From Fimbriimonas sp. (GTDB lineage Bacteria > Armatimonadota > Fimbriimonadia > Fimbriimonadales > Fimbriimonadaceae), in the NCBI GenBank assembly GCA_031292555.1, contig JARLGV010000032.1, positions 70,651 through 110,926 on the forward strand: a stretch of 40,276 bases of DNA, given 5' to 3'. Below are positions 16,633-24,926 of the stretch, in pieces. The position numbers were made by a program, and so were the translations under genes. Under the pieces are notes generated by a model. The model saw only the letters and a program-made list of their open reading frames with translations. It was not told where the DNA came from and ran no database searches. Position 1 is the first letter of the stretch; the number at the start of each line of letters is the position of its first letter.

Positions 16633-17739
16633 TTAGTTCTGTGAAGAAGTCGTCGAATTGAACGAAGCCAACCGAGTCTTGAATTCGGCGAGGGTCGCCG
16701 CGTCGAAACTCTTGTCGCCGGAGGCCTTTTGGATCGCCTTGTTTTCGGTTGCGACGGCGTCGGCGGTGCGCTTGGCGCGGTAGTAGCAAAGCGCCAGCGT
16801 GTCGAGAATCATCGGATCGTCGTTCGAGACCTTGGCCGCTTTCTCCGCGATCTTGACGGCGACTCCAAAGTCCGCGTTCTTGACTGGCGACTTGTCTTCT
16901 ACGATGAACCAGGCAATCGAATTCAGGCCCGATGCATCGGACTTGAACTCGTTATCCGCCAAGCTCTGGGCTTGCTTCATTGCAGCAGCTGCGTCGTACT
17001 GAGACATCCAGCCGATCTCGCTGATCGACATGCTCGTCTTGTACATCGGCTCAGCGGCCATGATCGTGTTTGCCGCTTCGACGGCAGCTTTGAAATCCTT
17101 TGCGCCGAGAGCCTTGGTGAGCGGAGCGAGCAGTTTCATTCGCTTTTCCGACTCAGCCTGGCTGGCTAGGGCCTGCGCCTTCTGCTTGTCGGCTTCCGCC
17201 TTCGAGTCGAAGGTTCCGTCGATGACCTTGCCTACAACCTCGTCGAGGCCCATCATCGGGTGGCCGATCCATGCGATTTTGCCGGCTTTATCGACGACGA
17301 AGGCGGTTGGAATACCGTTTTGGCCGGATGCCATCATCCAGGTCTTGCCCATCGTTCCGGCGTTCCCGTCGATAGCGACGTTGTAGTTCATCTTGTCGCC
17401 AAAATCTTCCACGAATTTGGAGACCTTCGAGAAGCAAGTCGCATCGTCGGCCACATGCTCGAACGAGTCGACGCCAACGAAGGTCGCCTTGCCAGAATAC
17501 TTCTTCGCCAACTCCGTGAGGTGTGGAATCGACTGCTTGCACGGGCCGCACCAGGTCGCCCAGAACTCGACGACGGTGATCTTGCCATTGCCTAACTTCT
17601 CAACCGGAGTGCCCTTCGCCCATTTGGCGATAACCATCGGAGGTGCTGGGTCTCCGACGAAGAGCGTCGGCTTGGTCCCCTGGGCCGAGGCGATGGCCGC
17701 AAGGAGTACGAAAGGGGTGAGGGCTGTGAGTTTACGCAT
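16633..17739 (-). CDS. TlpA-like thioredoxin-fold protein, exported
   Basis: 368 residues. A signal peptide (1-19, MRKLTALTPFVLLAAIASA) is followed by a TlpA/AhpC-TSA thioredoxin domain (about 25-170) with ITVVEFWATWCGPC, active cysteines C64 and C67, and a cis-Pro region GIPTAFVVDKAG. Residues 175-368 are helical with Ala/Lys-rich pairs, probably TPR-like. The likely role is thiol-disulfide exchange outside the cytoplasm, for example reducing exported proteins or cytochromes; no cytochrome genes are nearby. The reading frame stays open upstream to 17922, but the signal peptide begins at the ATG at 17739, so that start is chosen. The Shine-Dalgarno is weak. Confidence 0.83.
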   Translation of the reverse strand: MRKLTALTPFVLLAAIASAQGTKPTLFVGDPAPPMVIAKWAKGTPVEKLGNGKITVVEFWATWCGPCKQSIPHLTELAKKYSGKATFVGVDSFEHVADDATCFSKVSKFVEDFGDKMNYNVAIDGNAGTMGKTWMMASGQNGIPTAFVVDKAGKIAWIGHPMMGLDEVVGKVIDGTFDSKAEADKQKAQALASQAESEKRMKLLAPLTKALGAKDFKAAVEAANTIMAAEPMYKTSMSISEIGWMSQYDAAAAMKQAQSLADNEFKSDASGLNSIAWFIVEDKSPVKNADFGVAVKIAEKAAKVSNDDPMILDTLALCYYRAKRTADAVATENKAIQKASGDKSFDAATLAEFKTRLASFNSTTSSQN

Positions 17740-17967
17740 TGCTGTTGAGTAAGGATACGACAATTCCCTCTCATTGCACTCCCAACGATCGCACTTTCTG
17801 CTCCCGGTAAGGTGCGCGGAGTTCGGTTCGGTTGGTTCCGGCGGACTTCTTAACGTCCCAAAGGAAACTTTAGAATTGCTATCCGGGACCCTTCCTGGGC
17901 AATTCGAGGTGTGCATGTCCATTGCCGCCTTCGCGACATAGACGACCCAAAGCGTATCGCTTTTCGA

Positions 17968-17997
17968 CGAAACAAGGACCCCGGACTAATCCCGGGG
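17968..17997 (-). terminator. Terminator-like hairpin after clpB
   Basis: Minus strand: CCCCGG/CCGGGG stem with a 7-nt loop followed by TCCTTGTTT. A second perfect 10-bp hairpin (TTAGGCGCGT/ACGCGCCTAA, 18008-18032) covers the clpB stop codon itself. The tandem hairpins probably end the clpB transcript. Confidence 0.6.
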
Positions 17998-18028
17998 CTC
18001 TTGGCCGTTAGGCGCGTCCAGCACGCGC

Positions 18029-20632
18029 CTAAGAAATCGAATCTGCGGTCGACCGAAAGACGAAGCTCCCTTCGACGTAGTCGACCGTGGCGGTGCTGCC
18101 GTCCTTTATTTCGCCGCGCAATATCGCCTGCGCGAGCGGATTAACAATATCTCGTTGAATCGCACGCTTGAGTGGGCGCGCACCGTAAACCGGATCGAAC
18201 CCCTCGGTGGCGAGTTGGAGTGTCGACCTTTCCGTGAGGTCGAGGCCAATCCTCCTCTCCGACAACCTTGCCTTCAGACCACGAATCTGAATCGCTACGA
18301 TCTGCTTGATCTGTTCCACCCCGAGCATATGGAAGACGATGATGTCGTCCAGCCGGTTGATGAACTCAGGCCGAAACACCACCCGGATCTCTTCAAACAC
18401 CCGTTGTTTGACGGCTTCGAATCCGCCGTTCTCCGATATAGGATCTCCGAAATGCTGCGAACCGATGTTGCTGGTGAGGATGATTACGGTGTTCTTAAAG
18501 TCCACTGTTCGGCCCTGGCCGTCGGTCAGACGGCCGTCGTCGAGCACCTGCAGCAGCGTGTTGAACACTTCGGGATGGGCCTTTTCGATCTCATCGAGGA
18601 GGATTACCGAATATGGGTGCCTCCGCACCGCTTCTGTAAGCTGACCGCCCTCTTCATAGCCGACATACCCTGGGGGGGCGCCAATCAAGCGTGCGACTGA
18701 GTGACGCTCGCCATATTCGCTCATGTCGATCCGAATGATATTTTTCTCGCTATCGAAGAGGAACTCGGCGAGCGCCTTCGCGGTCTCCGTCTTTCCAACA
18801 CCGGTAGGACCGAGGAAAAGAAAGCTGCCAGTCGGTCGATTCGGATCGGCTAGCCCCGATCTGGACCGTCGAACCGCATCCGCCAGCGAGCGAATCGCCT
18901 CATCTTGGCCAACGACTCTCTCGTGGAGTTGACCTTCCATTGAGAGAAGTTTCTGCATCTCGCCTTGCATCAGCCTGCTAACCGGAACGCCGGTCCACTT
19001 GGCTACGACTTCGGCGATGTCGTCGCTGTCGACCTCCTCCTTCAGCATCTTGCCGCCCTGCTGAATCTTTTCGAGATTCGCGGTTTCGGCATCCAACTGC
19101 TTCTGAATCATCGGTATGCGTCCGTATTGCAGTTCGCCCGCCTTGCCCCAATCGGATTCGCGGGTCGCCGTTTCAAGCTGACTCTTCACCGCGTCCATTT
19201 CCTGTTTGAGGCTTCGGACCTTCTCGATCTCTTCCTTCTCCCGAAGCCAGACCGCTCTCAGCCCGCTCTGCTTCTCGCCCAGTTCGGCAAGCCGTCGTTC
19301 GGTCGCCTCCAGCCGTTCCTTGCTGGCCGCGTCGCTCTCCTTCTTGAGCGCTTCTCGGTCGATTTCCAGTTGGATGATCTGGCGCTCGACCTCGTCGATC
19401 TCGGCGGGCACACTGTCGATCTCGATCTTCAGGCGCGAAGCCGCTTCGTCCATCAGGTCGATCGCCTTGTCGGGCAGGAAACGGCCGCTGATGTATCGAC
19501 TGGACAAGGAGGCAGCCGCCACTAGAGCTGAGTCAGTTATGCGCACACCGTGGTGAATTTCGTAGCGCTGCTTCAGGCCGCGAAGGATGCTTATCGTCTC
19601 CTCAACCGTCGGTTCCTCGACCATGACTGTCTGAAAGCGTCGTTCGAGCGCCTTATCCTTCTCGACATACTTCTGATACTCACCCAATGTCGTGGCGCCC
19701 ACGCACCGCAGTTCGCCTCGGGCAAGCATCGGTTTGAGCATGTTGGCGGCATCCATCGCGCCCTCGCTCTTTCCTGCGCCAACTAGCGTATGCAATTCGT
19801 CGATGAACAAGATGATCTGGCCGTCCGAGGATTTGATCTCTTCAAGCACGGCCTTCAGCCGCTCTTCGAACTCGCCTCGATACTTTGCTCCTGCTACAAG
19901 TGACGCAAGGTCCAGAGCGATTACCGACTTGTTCTTCAGCCCCTCTGGAACGTCGCCACTGACCACTCGCTGGGCGAGGCCCTCGACCACCGCTGTCTTG
20001 CCGACGCCGGGCTCACCGATTAGTACGGGGTTGTTCTTTGTGCGCCGGCTAAGGACTTGGATCACGCGTCGTATCTCCTCGTCGCGCCCGATGACGGGGT
20101 CCAGCTCACCATGACGAGCTCTTGCCGTCAGATCGATGCTGTATTTTTCAAGCGATTTGAACTGCTGTTCGGCGCTCCGATTTGTGACGCGCCGTCCAGC
20201 ACGGAGGTCCAGGATAGCCGCTCCAAGCGATTTATGATTCACGCCGTTTGCGCGCAGAATCTTGCCGGTCTCCCCCTTTTCGTCGCTCAGCGCAAGAAGA
20301 ATATGGTCGGTCGACACGTACTCGTCCTTCATTCCGTCCGCTTCAGTGAAGGCCCGTGTAAATATCTGTTGCAGGCGAGCGGTCATCGTTTGACCGTAGG
20401 GACCGCTCGAAACCTTGGAGATGCGGTTGAGTTCGGTTTCGACCGCATCTTTGACGGCCGATGGTTCGGCGCCGACCTTTTGAAGCAGGGGCCAGGCAAC
20501 ACCGCCTTCCTGGTTCAGCAAAGCGAGCAGCATCTCCTCGGCATCCACGCTGGGATGCTGATACTGCTCGGCGAGGACCTGCCCGGATTCAAGCGCCTCC
20601 TGGGCCATGATGGTTAGTTTTTCGAGTCTCAT
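18029..20632 (-). CDS. clpB: ATP-dependent disaggregase ClpB
   Basis: An 867-residue Hsp100 chaperone that, with DnaK, extracts proteins from aggregates by threading them through a hexameric ring. The layout is complete: N-terminal domain (1-145), first AAA+ module with Walker A GEPGVGKT (206-213) and the pore strand [11 protein letters not shown], the long coiled-coil middle domain (about 400-535) that separates ClpB from ClpA/ClpC, second AAA+ module with GPTGVGKT (about 605) and YVGYEEGG pore loop, and the C-terminal small domain. Length matches the family. The ATG at 20632 gives the typical start ([14 protein letters not shown]). A HAIR-like inverted repeat and a TATAAT box lie just upstream, pointing to heat-shock control. 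Confidence 0.97.
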   Translation of the reverse strand: MRLEKLTIMAQEALESGQVLAEQYQHPSVDAEEMLLALLNQEGGVAWPLLQKVGAEPSAVKDAVETELNRISKVSSGPYGQTMTARLQQIFTRAFTEADGMKDEYVSTDHILLALSDEKGETGKILRANGVNHKSLGAAILDLRAGRRVTNRSAEQQFKSLEKYSIDLTARARHGELDPVIGRDEEIRRVIQVLSRRTKNNPVLIGEPGVGKTAVVEGLAQRVVSGDVPEGLKNKSVIALDLASLVAGAKYRGEFEERLKAVLEEIKSSDGQIILFIDELHTLVGAGKSEGAMDAANMLKPMLARGELRCVGATTLGEYQKYVEKDKALERRFQTVMVEEPTVEETISILRGLKQRYEIHHGVRITDSALVAAASLSSRYISGRFLPDKAIDLMDEAASRLKIEIDSVPAEIDEVERQIIQLEIDREALKKESDAASKERLEATERRLAELGEKQSGLRAVWLREKEEIEKVRSLKQEMDAVKSQLETATRESDWGKAGELQYGRIPMIQKQLDAETANLEKIQQGGKMLKEEVDSDDIAEVVAKWTGVPVSRLMQGEMQKLLSMEGQLHERVVGQDEAIRSLADAVRRSRSGLADPNRPTGSFLFLGPTGVGKTETAKALAEFLFDSEKNIIRIDMSEYGERHSVARLIGAPPGYVGYEEGGQLTEAVRRHPYSVILLDEIEKAHPEVFNTLLQVLDDGRLTDGQGRTVDFKNTVIILTSNIGSQHFGDPISENGGFEAVKQRVFEEIRVVFRPEFINRLDDIIVFHMLGVEQIKQIVAIQIRGLKARLSERRIGLDLTERSTLQLATEGFDPVYGARPLKRAIQRDIVNPLAQAILRGEIKDGSTATVDYVEGSFVFRSTADSIS

Positions 20633-20638
20633 GTTTGT

Positions 20639-20659
20639 TTTGAGCCTATGACTGTCAAG
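20639..20659 (-). promoter_or_regulatory. HAIR-like (HspR-type) operator upstream of clpB
   Basis: Minus strand CTTGA-N11-TCAAA ends 6 nt before the clpB ATG. The HspR-binding HAIR consensus, CTTGAGT-N7-ACTCAAG, has the same 11-nt spacing between its CTTGA and TCAAG cores. The inner positions (GT/AC) are only partly kept. No hspR gene is in the window. Confidence 0.5.
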
Positions 20660-20668
20660 TCATCTATT

Positions 20669-20674
20669 ATTATA
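20669..20674 (-). promoter_or_regulatory. -10 box of clpB
   Basis: TATAAT on the minus strand in an AT-rich stretch, placing the transcription start at about 20662, immediately before the HAIR-like repeat. No good -35 box is seen at 16-18 nt. Confidence 0.5.
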
Positions 20675-20710
20675 AGATTCAACGTCCAAATCCGCGCGTT
20701 GGTTTCACGA

Positions 20711-22015
20711 TTATTTGCCGATGCAGAAATCGTGGAAGATTCGTTCGATCATGTCCGGCGACGCGGTTTCACCGGTGATCGCCCCCAGGTGTTGGGCGGC
20801 ATCGGTTAACAACACACTCAACAGATCGTCCGGAGCGTAGCTGCTCACCGACGAGAGGCATTCGCTTAGCGACTTTCGAGCCTGCAGTAAAAGAGGCTGA
20901 TGTCTGAAGTTGATGAGTGGTTGCCCTGAGTCGCAGTCCAGCAAATCAGAAAGCGAATCGAAAAGGCGTTCGAATCCCATGCGAGTCAATGCGGATATGG
21001 GCCAGCCATATTCGGCATTCGCGAGGTCGGATTTGTTCGCAAGGACGTGGACCGGCCGGTCGAACCTGTCAATGGCAGCTTGATCGTCCGGCGTCCATCC
21101 GACCGATGCGTCGAACAAATACCAAACGACGTCGGCGTTCGCGGCGATTGCGCAGGTCCTTTGAATGCCTATCGATTCGACTCGGTCGTCGGTATCCCGC
21201 AATCCGGCGGTGTCGATCAGAACGATCGGGAGTCCAGCCAGTTCGACCTGTTCTTCGACGTAGTCCCGGGTCGTGCCCGGAATCTCAGTCACGATCGATC
21301 GGTCCTCGCCGAGTAGCGCATTGAGTAGGGAAGACTTGCCCGCATTGGGTGGTCCGACGATTGCCACTCGGTATCCCTTTCGCAGGATGCGACCAGAATC
21401 GGCGGTTCGAAGCAGGCTGTCGATTTGCGCGATTGTTTCCGCCAAGGCAAGGGAAGCGGCATCGTGATCCAGTTCGCCGATTTCCTCGCTGAAGTCGACG
21501 CTGGCTTCCACCATGGCCAGGATGCGGAGAACGTCCTGGCGGATCTGAGCGACCGAGCGGCGCAGAACCCCCTTGCGGTTGAGATTGGCGGCGCGAAGCT
21601 GCGTCTCCGTTCTTGCCTCGACGGTATCGCGTACCGCCTCAGCCTGGGTAAGGTCGATCCGTCCGTTTAGGAAGGCGCGCAATGTAAATTCCCCCGGATC
21701 TGCGTGGCGCGCTCCTTCTGCCAAGCACAACTCAACCAGGCTTCGACTTGAGGCAGTCGAACCGTGGATCGAGAGTTCGACGGCTTCTTCCCCCGTGTAG
21801 CTGTGGTGCTCTTCGAACGCGAGGGCGAGCCCGCTATCCCCGTGTCGGTAAGTTCCGAACACGGCGCGATGGCTTTCCGGGGTGTGCGGCCAGTTAGTGA
21901 AAACCTTCGATGCGATCTCCCAAGAGTCTGGACCGGAGAGTCGCACCCAGGCAACCGCCGCCGGTTGGTTGCCGGTAATCGGGGCCACGATCGTATCGAA
22001 TGGACTGGACGCCAC
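20711..22015 (-). CDS. mnmE: tRNA uridine-34 modification GTPase MnmE
   Basis: A 434-residue GTPase that, with MnmG, adds the carboxymethylaminomethyl group to wobble uridine of tRNAs. It has the N-terminal tetrahydrofolate-binding domain (DTIVAPITG start, EFTLRAFLNGRIDL at about 109-122), a helical domain and the inserted G domain: G1 GPPNAGKSS (221-229), G2 PGTTRD (246-251), G3 DTAG (268-271) and G4 NKSD (about 326). It ends in the C-terminal FCIGK box, whose Cys is required for modification. It is slightly short against ~450 residues but complete. The GTG start at 22015 is followed by a normal MnmE N-terminus. The upstream gap is occupied by the toxin-antitoxin relic. Confidence 0.96.
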   Translation of the reverse strand: MASSPFDTIVAPITGNQPAAVAWVRLSGPDSWEIASKVFTNWPHTPESHRAVFGTYRHGDSGLALAFEEHHSYTGEEAVELSIHGSTASSRSLVELCLAEGARHADPGEFTLRAFLNGRIDLTQAEAVRDTVEARTETQLRAANLNRKGVLRRSVAQIRQDVLRILAMVEASVDFSEEIGELDHDAASLALAETIAQIDSLLRTADSGRILRKGYRVAIVGPPNAGKSSLLNALLGEDRSIVTEIPGTTRDYVEEQVELAGLPIVLIDTAGLRDTDDRVESIGIQRTCAIAANADVVWYLFDASVGWTPDDQAAIDRFDRPVHVLANKSDLANAEYGWPISALTRMGFERLFDSLSDLLDCDSGQPLINFRHQPLLLQARKSLSECLSSVSSYAPDDLLSVLLTDAAQHLGAITGETASPDMIERIFHDFCIGK

Positions 22016-22024
22016 ACGTTAAGC

Positions 22025-22135
22025 ATGGCTCAAGTCTCGCAGGGAGGGCTGTTCCATCTGAAGCGATTCGTCACGGGATGCCTGGATCGCTGTGATGAAG
22101 CCGGCCTTGGGCAGGAGCGGGCGCTCGTTGAGTGA
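22025..22135 (+). pseudogene. Possible YefM-type antitoxin remnant (C-terminal tail)
   Basis: A short frame ends in a segment, DEAGLGQERALVE, that resembles the C-terminal tail of YefM/Phd antitoxins (pattern EAxAGxGxERDLIE). Its TGA overlaps the GTG of the toxin frame as GTGA, the usual coupling in yefM-yoeB pairs. The DNA-binding N-terminal domain is absent because mnmE starts only 10 bp to the left, so the antitoxin is truncated or decayed. The similarity is short; I rely mainly on its position before the toxin. Confidence 0.45.
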
Positions 22136-22386
22136 GGATCATTTTCGATGCCGCCGCTTGAGATGATTACCTTCATTGGGTTAACGCCGACCGTCAGACA
22201 CACAAGAAGATCATCGAGCTAATCGGAGATATCCGTCGATCGCCGTATTCGGGCTTGGGCAAACCGGAACCCCTCCGATTTGAGCTAATCGGATGGTGGT
22301 CGAGGCGAATGGACCGCGAGCATCGCCTCGTCTACCGGGTCGAACAAGATGCGGTCCTTATCGCCCAGTGTCGGTTCCACTATTGA
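22132..22386 (+). pseudogene. yoeB: YoeB-type mRNA interferase toxin gene with in-frame TGA at codon 10
   Basis: Read from GTG at 22132, the frame has exactly 84 sense-length codons, the length of E. coli YoeB, and aligns without gaps: DDYLHW at 11-16, RRSPYSGLGKPEPL at 35-48, GWWSRRMDREHRLVYRV at 54-70 and CRFHY at the end. The catalytic set E46, R65, H83 and Y84 is kept. Codon 10 (22159-22161) is TGA where the family has the conserved Trp (TGG) of the SWDDY/AWEDY motif, so a single G-to-A change explains the inactivation. YoeB cuts mRNA on the ribosome; here it should be dead unless the stop is read through. The antitoxin before it is also broken. There is no later good start codon before the conserved core. 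Confidence 0.85.
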
Positions 22387-22493
22387 CACGGAAGCGGCTA
22401 TCGCCAATTGTTCAACATGTGGCCAAACCAAACCCAGCCGGTATCCCGCACCTCACCCCGCATGCCACGATCCGCACCCCGCACAACGCATAG

Positions 22494-22499
22494 TAAACT
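22494..22499 (+). promoter_or_regulatory. Putative leaderless -10 box of the transaldolase gene
   Basis: TAAACT lies 7 nt before the ATG at 22507. The AAGG between them is too close to the ATG to act well as a ribosome-binding site. Confidence 0.4.
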
Positions 22500-22506
22500 A
22501 AGGCCT

Positions 22507-23175
22507 ATGAAGTTGTTTGTGGATACCGGAGATATCGAGGAAGTAAGACAGGCGGCCGAGTGGGGGATTTTGGATGGCGTGACCACCAACCCCACGCTCA
22601 TCGCTAAGACCGGGCACGGGTTTAAAGAGACCGTACTCAAGATCTGCGACCTGGTGCCGAACGGGGCGATCAGCGCCGAAGTAGTCGCCACCGACTACGA
22701 CACGATGCTAAAAGAGGCTCTCGAGATCCACTCTTGGCATCCGAACATCGTTGTCAAGGTTCCCTTGATCGAGCCGGGCGTCCACCTTGTCAAGACGCTC
22801 TCGGACAAGAACATCAAGACCAATGTAACGCTGGTGTTCACGGTTTCACAGGCCCTTTTGGCGGCCAAGGCGGGAGCCACGTTCATTAGCAACTTCGTCG
22901 GTAGAGTCGACGACATTTCCGACGAGGGTATGGTTGCGGTTTCCAAGACGGTCCAGATGGTGGAGAACTACGGCTACGACAGCGAAGTGCTTGTTGCGTC
23001 GGTGAGGCACCCACTTCACGTCGTCCAAGCGGTCGAGGCGGGAGCCCATATCTGCACCTTGCCATTCAAGATCATGTCTATGCTCTTCAAGCACCCTCTG
23101 ACCGATGCCGGTCTGAAGCGATTCCTGTCGGACTGGAACGATGCCGGTCTTAGCATCTTCCCGAAAGAGGCTTAA
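22507..23175 (+). CDS. Transaldolase-like fructose-6-phosphate aldolase family protein (type 4 transaldolase)
   Basis: A 222-residue member of the short transaldolase family, which interconverts sugar phosphates in the non-oxidative pentose phosphate pathway or cleaves fructose 6-phosphate. Landmarks: MKLFVDTGDIEEV start, GVTTNPTLIAK (about 24-34), Schiff-base lysine K84 in NIVVKVPL, TNVTLVFT and ISNFVGRVDD. The last is typical of this compact barrel. Members in bacteria are mostly true transaldolases despite the FSA label. An upstream in-frame extension to 22408 is low-complexity and not family-like, so ATG 22507 is used. A terminator hairpin follows, so it is probably a single-gene unit. 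Confidence 0.93.
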   Translation: MKLFVDTGDIEEVRQAAEWGILDGVTTNPTLIAKTGHGFKETVLKICDLVPNGAISAEVVATDYDTMLKEALEIHSWHPNIVVKVPLIEPGVHLVKTLSDKNIKTNVTLVFTVSQALLAAKAGATFISNFVGRVDDISDEGMVAVSKTVQMVENYGYDSEVLVASVRHPLHVVQAVEAGAHICTLPFKIMSMLFKHPLTDAGLKRFLSDWNDAGLSIFPKEA

Positions 23176-23190
23176 GCGCCCTTTCCGAGC

Positions 23191-23219
23191 GGGCGCCTGT
23201 TCAAATTGGCGCCCCTTTT
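23191..23219 (+). terminator. Intrinsic terminator after the transaldolase gene
   Basis: GGGCGCC/GGCGCCC, a 7-bp stem with a 10-nt loop, followed by CTTTTG. It begins 15 nt after the stop codon. Confidence 0.7.
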
Positions 23220-23256
23220 GCATTTACAGAAGCGGCCCTGCCCCCTCCCAACGACC

Positions 23257-23865
23257 ATGAGCAGCCCTCCGAAAGTGCTTTTTCTGCCCGGAGCCGGCGG
23301 CGATCCGCAGTTTTGGCGCCCCGCAGGGGACCGCCTTCCGTCCAATTGGTCGAAGACTTACCTCGCATGGCCCGGACTGGGAGCGCAGTCGCCTGTCGAT
23401 GGCGTTGCCGGTCTTGACGGGTTAGTCGGCATCGTGGAGAGTCACCTTGGCCGAGAAGTGGTGGATTTGGTCGCACAATCGATGGGTGGCGTGGTTGCGC
23501 TCCTGACTGCGATCAAGAATCCGGCTCGGGTGCGACGCCTCGTCCTCTGCGTTACCTCCGGTGGAATCCCGATGGATGGACTGGGTGCGCACGATTGGCG
23601 TGAGGACTACCACACGGCCTTTCCAAATGCGTCCGACTGGATCTACTCTTCTATCCCTGATTTGACGCAATCGCTTGTCAAGATAATCCACCCTGTGCAA
23701 CTGATTTGGGGAGGTTCGGACCCAATCAGCCCAATCGCAGTGGGGAAGCGCCTAGAAGCCCTCTTGACGGGCGCAAGCATGTGCATCGTCGAAGGCGGAG
23801 ATCACGACTTGGCGGTTGTTCACGCCGATGAGGTAGCGCAAATCATCGAACGCCATCTTCGTTAG
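23257..23865 (+). CDS. Alpha/beta hydrolase
   Basis: A compact 202-residue alpha/beta-hydrolase without signal peptide. The elements are an oxyanion-hole strand LFLPGAGGDPQFW (about 8-20), nucleophile elbow AQSMGG with S75 in place, acid D155 in IWGGSDPISP and base H183 in EGGDHDLA. The catalytic triad is complete, while the lid region is short, so small ester or thioester substrates are likely. The chemistry cannot be named further. Frames start earlier (23206), but that would place the terminator hairpin inside the gene; the ATG at 23257 begins just before the first beta-strand and is preferred. It is 82 bp after the transaldolase gene and separated from it by a terminator. Confidence 0.82.
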   Translation: MSSPPKVLFLPGAGGDPQFWRPAGDRLPSNWSKTYLAWPGLGAQSPVDGVAGLDGLVGIVESHLGREVVDLVAQSMGGVVALLTAIKNPARVRRLVLCVTSGGIPMDGLGAHDWREDYHTAFPNASDWIYSSIPDLTQSLVKIIHPVQLIWGGSDPISPIAVGKRLEALLTGASMCIVEGGDHDLAVVHADEVAQIIERHLR

Positions 23866-23927
23866 GCAGGGCCGAATGTGCTCGCAATTTCCAATTGTCC
23901 AAGTTTCATTTAATTCTGAAAGTTTGA

Positions 23928-23933
23928 TATACT
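23928..23933 (+). promoter_or_regulatory. Leaderless promoter of the SRPBCC gene
   Basis: TATACT ends 7 nt before the ATG at 23941, with a possible -35 TTCATT at 23905-23910 (17-nt spacing) in an AT-rich stretch. This is the clearest case in the window of a start codon at the expected transcription start. Confidence 0.55.
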
Positions 23934-23940
23934 GTGAAAC

Positions 23941-24918
23941 ATGGGGAAGCGATCTTCGGGATACGATACGATTCCACCCGCAATGGGCGGATTTCTAGGG
24001 GCATTGGGGATTGCCTTGGTGGGAGTCGTTCTTTACGGTCTCGCCTCAAAGGTCGACAGCCAATACGGCTGGGCGGTCTTCGTCGGGTTACCGATCGTCT
24101 TGGGTTTTGCTTGTGCCTGGATTGTTAGCCCAACTGGCGAGTTGACGTACCGTGCCTGCGCGGCGACCACGATGTGGGCACTTCTATTCACCTCCTTGGG
24201 TTTGGTTTGCCTGGCTTGGGAGGGAATTGTCTGTCTATTGATGGCCGCACCTCTCGAGATTCCGCTGGCGCTGCTCGGGGCAGGGTTAGGGTTTGCAATG
24301 CGAAGGGGCATGGGGAAGGGACATGATCACCGGGCGTCGGTCACGCTGGTTGTTGGGATGTTCCCCCTGCTTTTGTCCAGCGAAGTCGCCGCCCCTCCCG
24401 GCTTCGTGGAACATTCCGAATCCACGACGATTGTCATCGACGCTCCGCCAGAGAAGGTTTGGCCCTATGTCGGTTCGCTCGAAAACCTGCCTCCGGCGAA
24501 GGAGTGGCTGTTTCGGGCCGGTATCGCTCACCCAATGCGTGTAGACCTACCCGAGCCCTGGGTCGGTGGACGCCGTTACTGCCGTCTGTCGACTGGCGAT
24601 ATGCCGGAGCGGGTCGAAGTGATCGAGCCCAATCTACGGTTCGCGTTTCGAGTCCTTTCGACACCGGAAGCGATGCGCGAAACCAGTCCATGGGGAGACA
24701 TCCATCCGGCTCACCTCAAGGGATACTTTGAGTCACGGAGAGGTGAATTCGACTTGGAGCGGCTGTCGGGAGGGAGGACTCGGTTGATCGGAACGAGTTG
24801 GTACGCCTCGCGAATCGCGCCTGATCCTTACTGGTCCATCTGGACCTCCGCAATCATCGAACAGGTACATCAGCGGGTTATGAGAGAGATCAAGCTCCGT
24901 GCCGAACGGTTACGCTAG
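23941..24918 (+). CDS. Membrane protein with C-terminal SRPBCC (START-like) domain
   Basis: 325 residues. The first 155 hold about five hydrophobic segments (about 15-35, 43-62, 72-92, 96-115 and 130-145), so the N-terminus is an integral membrane region. Residues 160-325 look like an SRPBCC/polyketide-cyclase fold: ESTTIVIDAPPEKVWPYVG is the typical first strand, followed by a strand-rich middle and a long C-terminal helix (IIEQVHQRVMREIKLRAERL). These domains bind hydrophobic ligands in a deep pocket; the ligand here is unknown. A membrane-anchored version suggests lipid or membrane-compound handling. The DinB-like gene follows after 8 nt, so they may be co-transcribed. Confidence 0.75.
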   Translation: MGKRSSGYDTIPPAMGGFLGALGIALVGVVLYGLASKVDSQYGWAVFVGLPIVLGFACAWIVSPTGELTYRACAATTMWALLFTSLGLVCLAWEGIVCLLMAAPLEIPLALLGAGLGFAMRRGMGKGHDHRASVTLVVGMFPLLLSSEVAAPPGFVEHSESTTIVIDAPPEKVWPYVGSLENLPPAKEWLFRAGIAHPMRVDLPEPWVGGRRYCRLSTGDMPERVEVIEPNLRFAFRVLSTPEAMRETSPWGDIHPAHLKGYFESRRGEFDLERLSGGRTRLIGTSWYASRIAPDPYWSIWTSAIIEQVHQRVMREIKLRAERLR

Positions 24919-24921
24919 AAT
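24916..24921 (+). promoter_or_regulatory. Possible internal leaderless -10 box of the DinB-like gene
   Basis: TAGAAT, overlapping the stop codon of the upstream gene, lies 5 nt before the ATG at 24927. It could allow separate transcription, or it may be chance. Confidence 0.25.
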
Positions 24922-24926
24922 CAAGA

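Noticed and set aside
17740-17922. N-terminal extension of the thioredoxin-like protein
   Set aside because: The extension has no domain pattern and would bury the signal peptide in the middle of the protein.
18155-19525. Plus-strand open frames opposite clpB
   Set aside because: clpB is complete and highly conserved on the other strand; these frames follow from its codon bias.
22408-22506. N-terminal extension of the transaldolase
   Set aside because: The family begins with MKLFVDT; the extension is Pro/Arg/Thr-rich and contains the -10 box.
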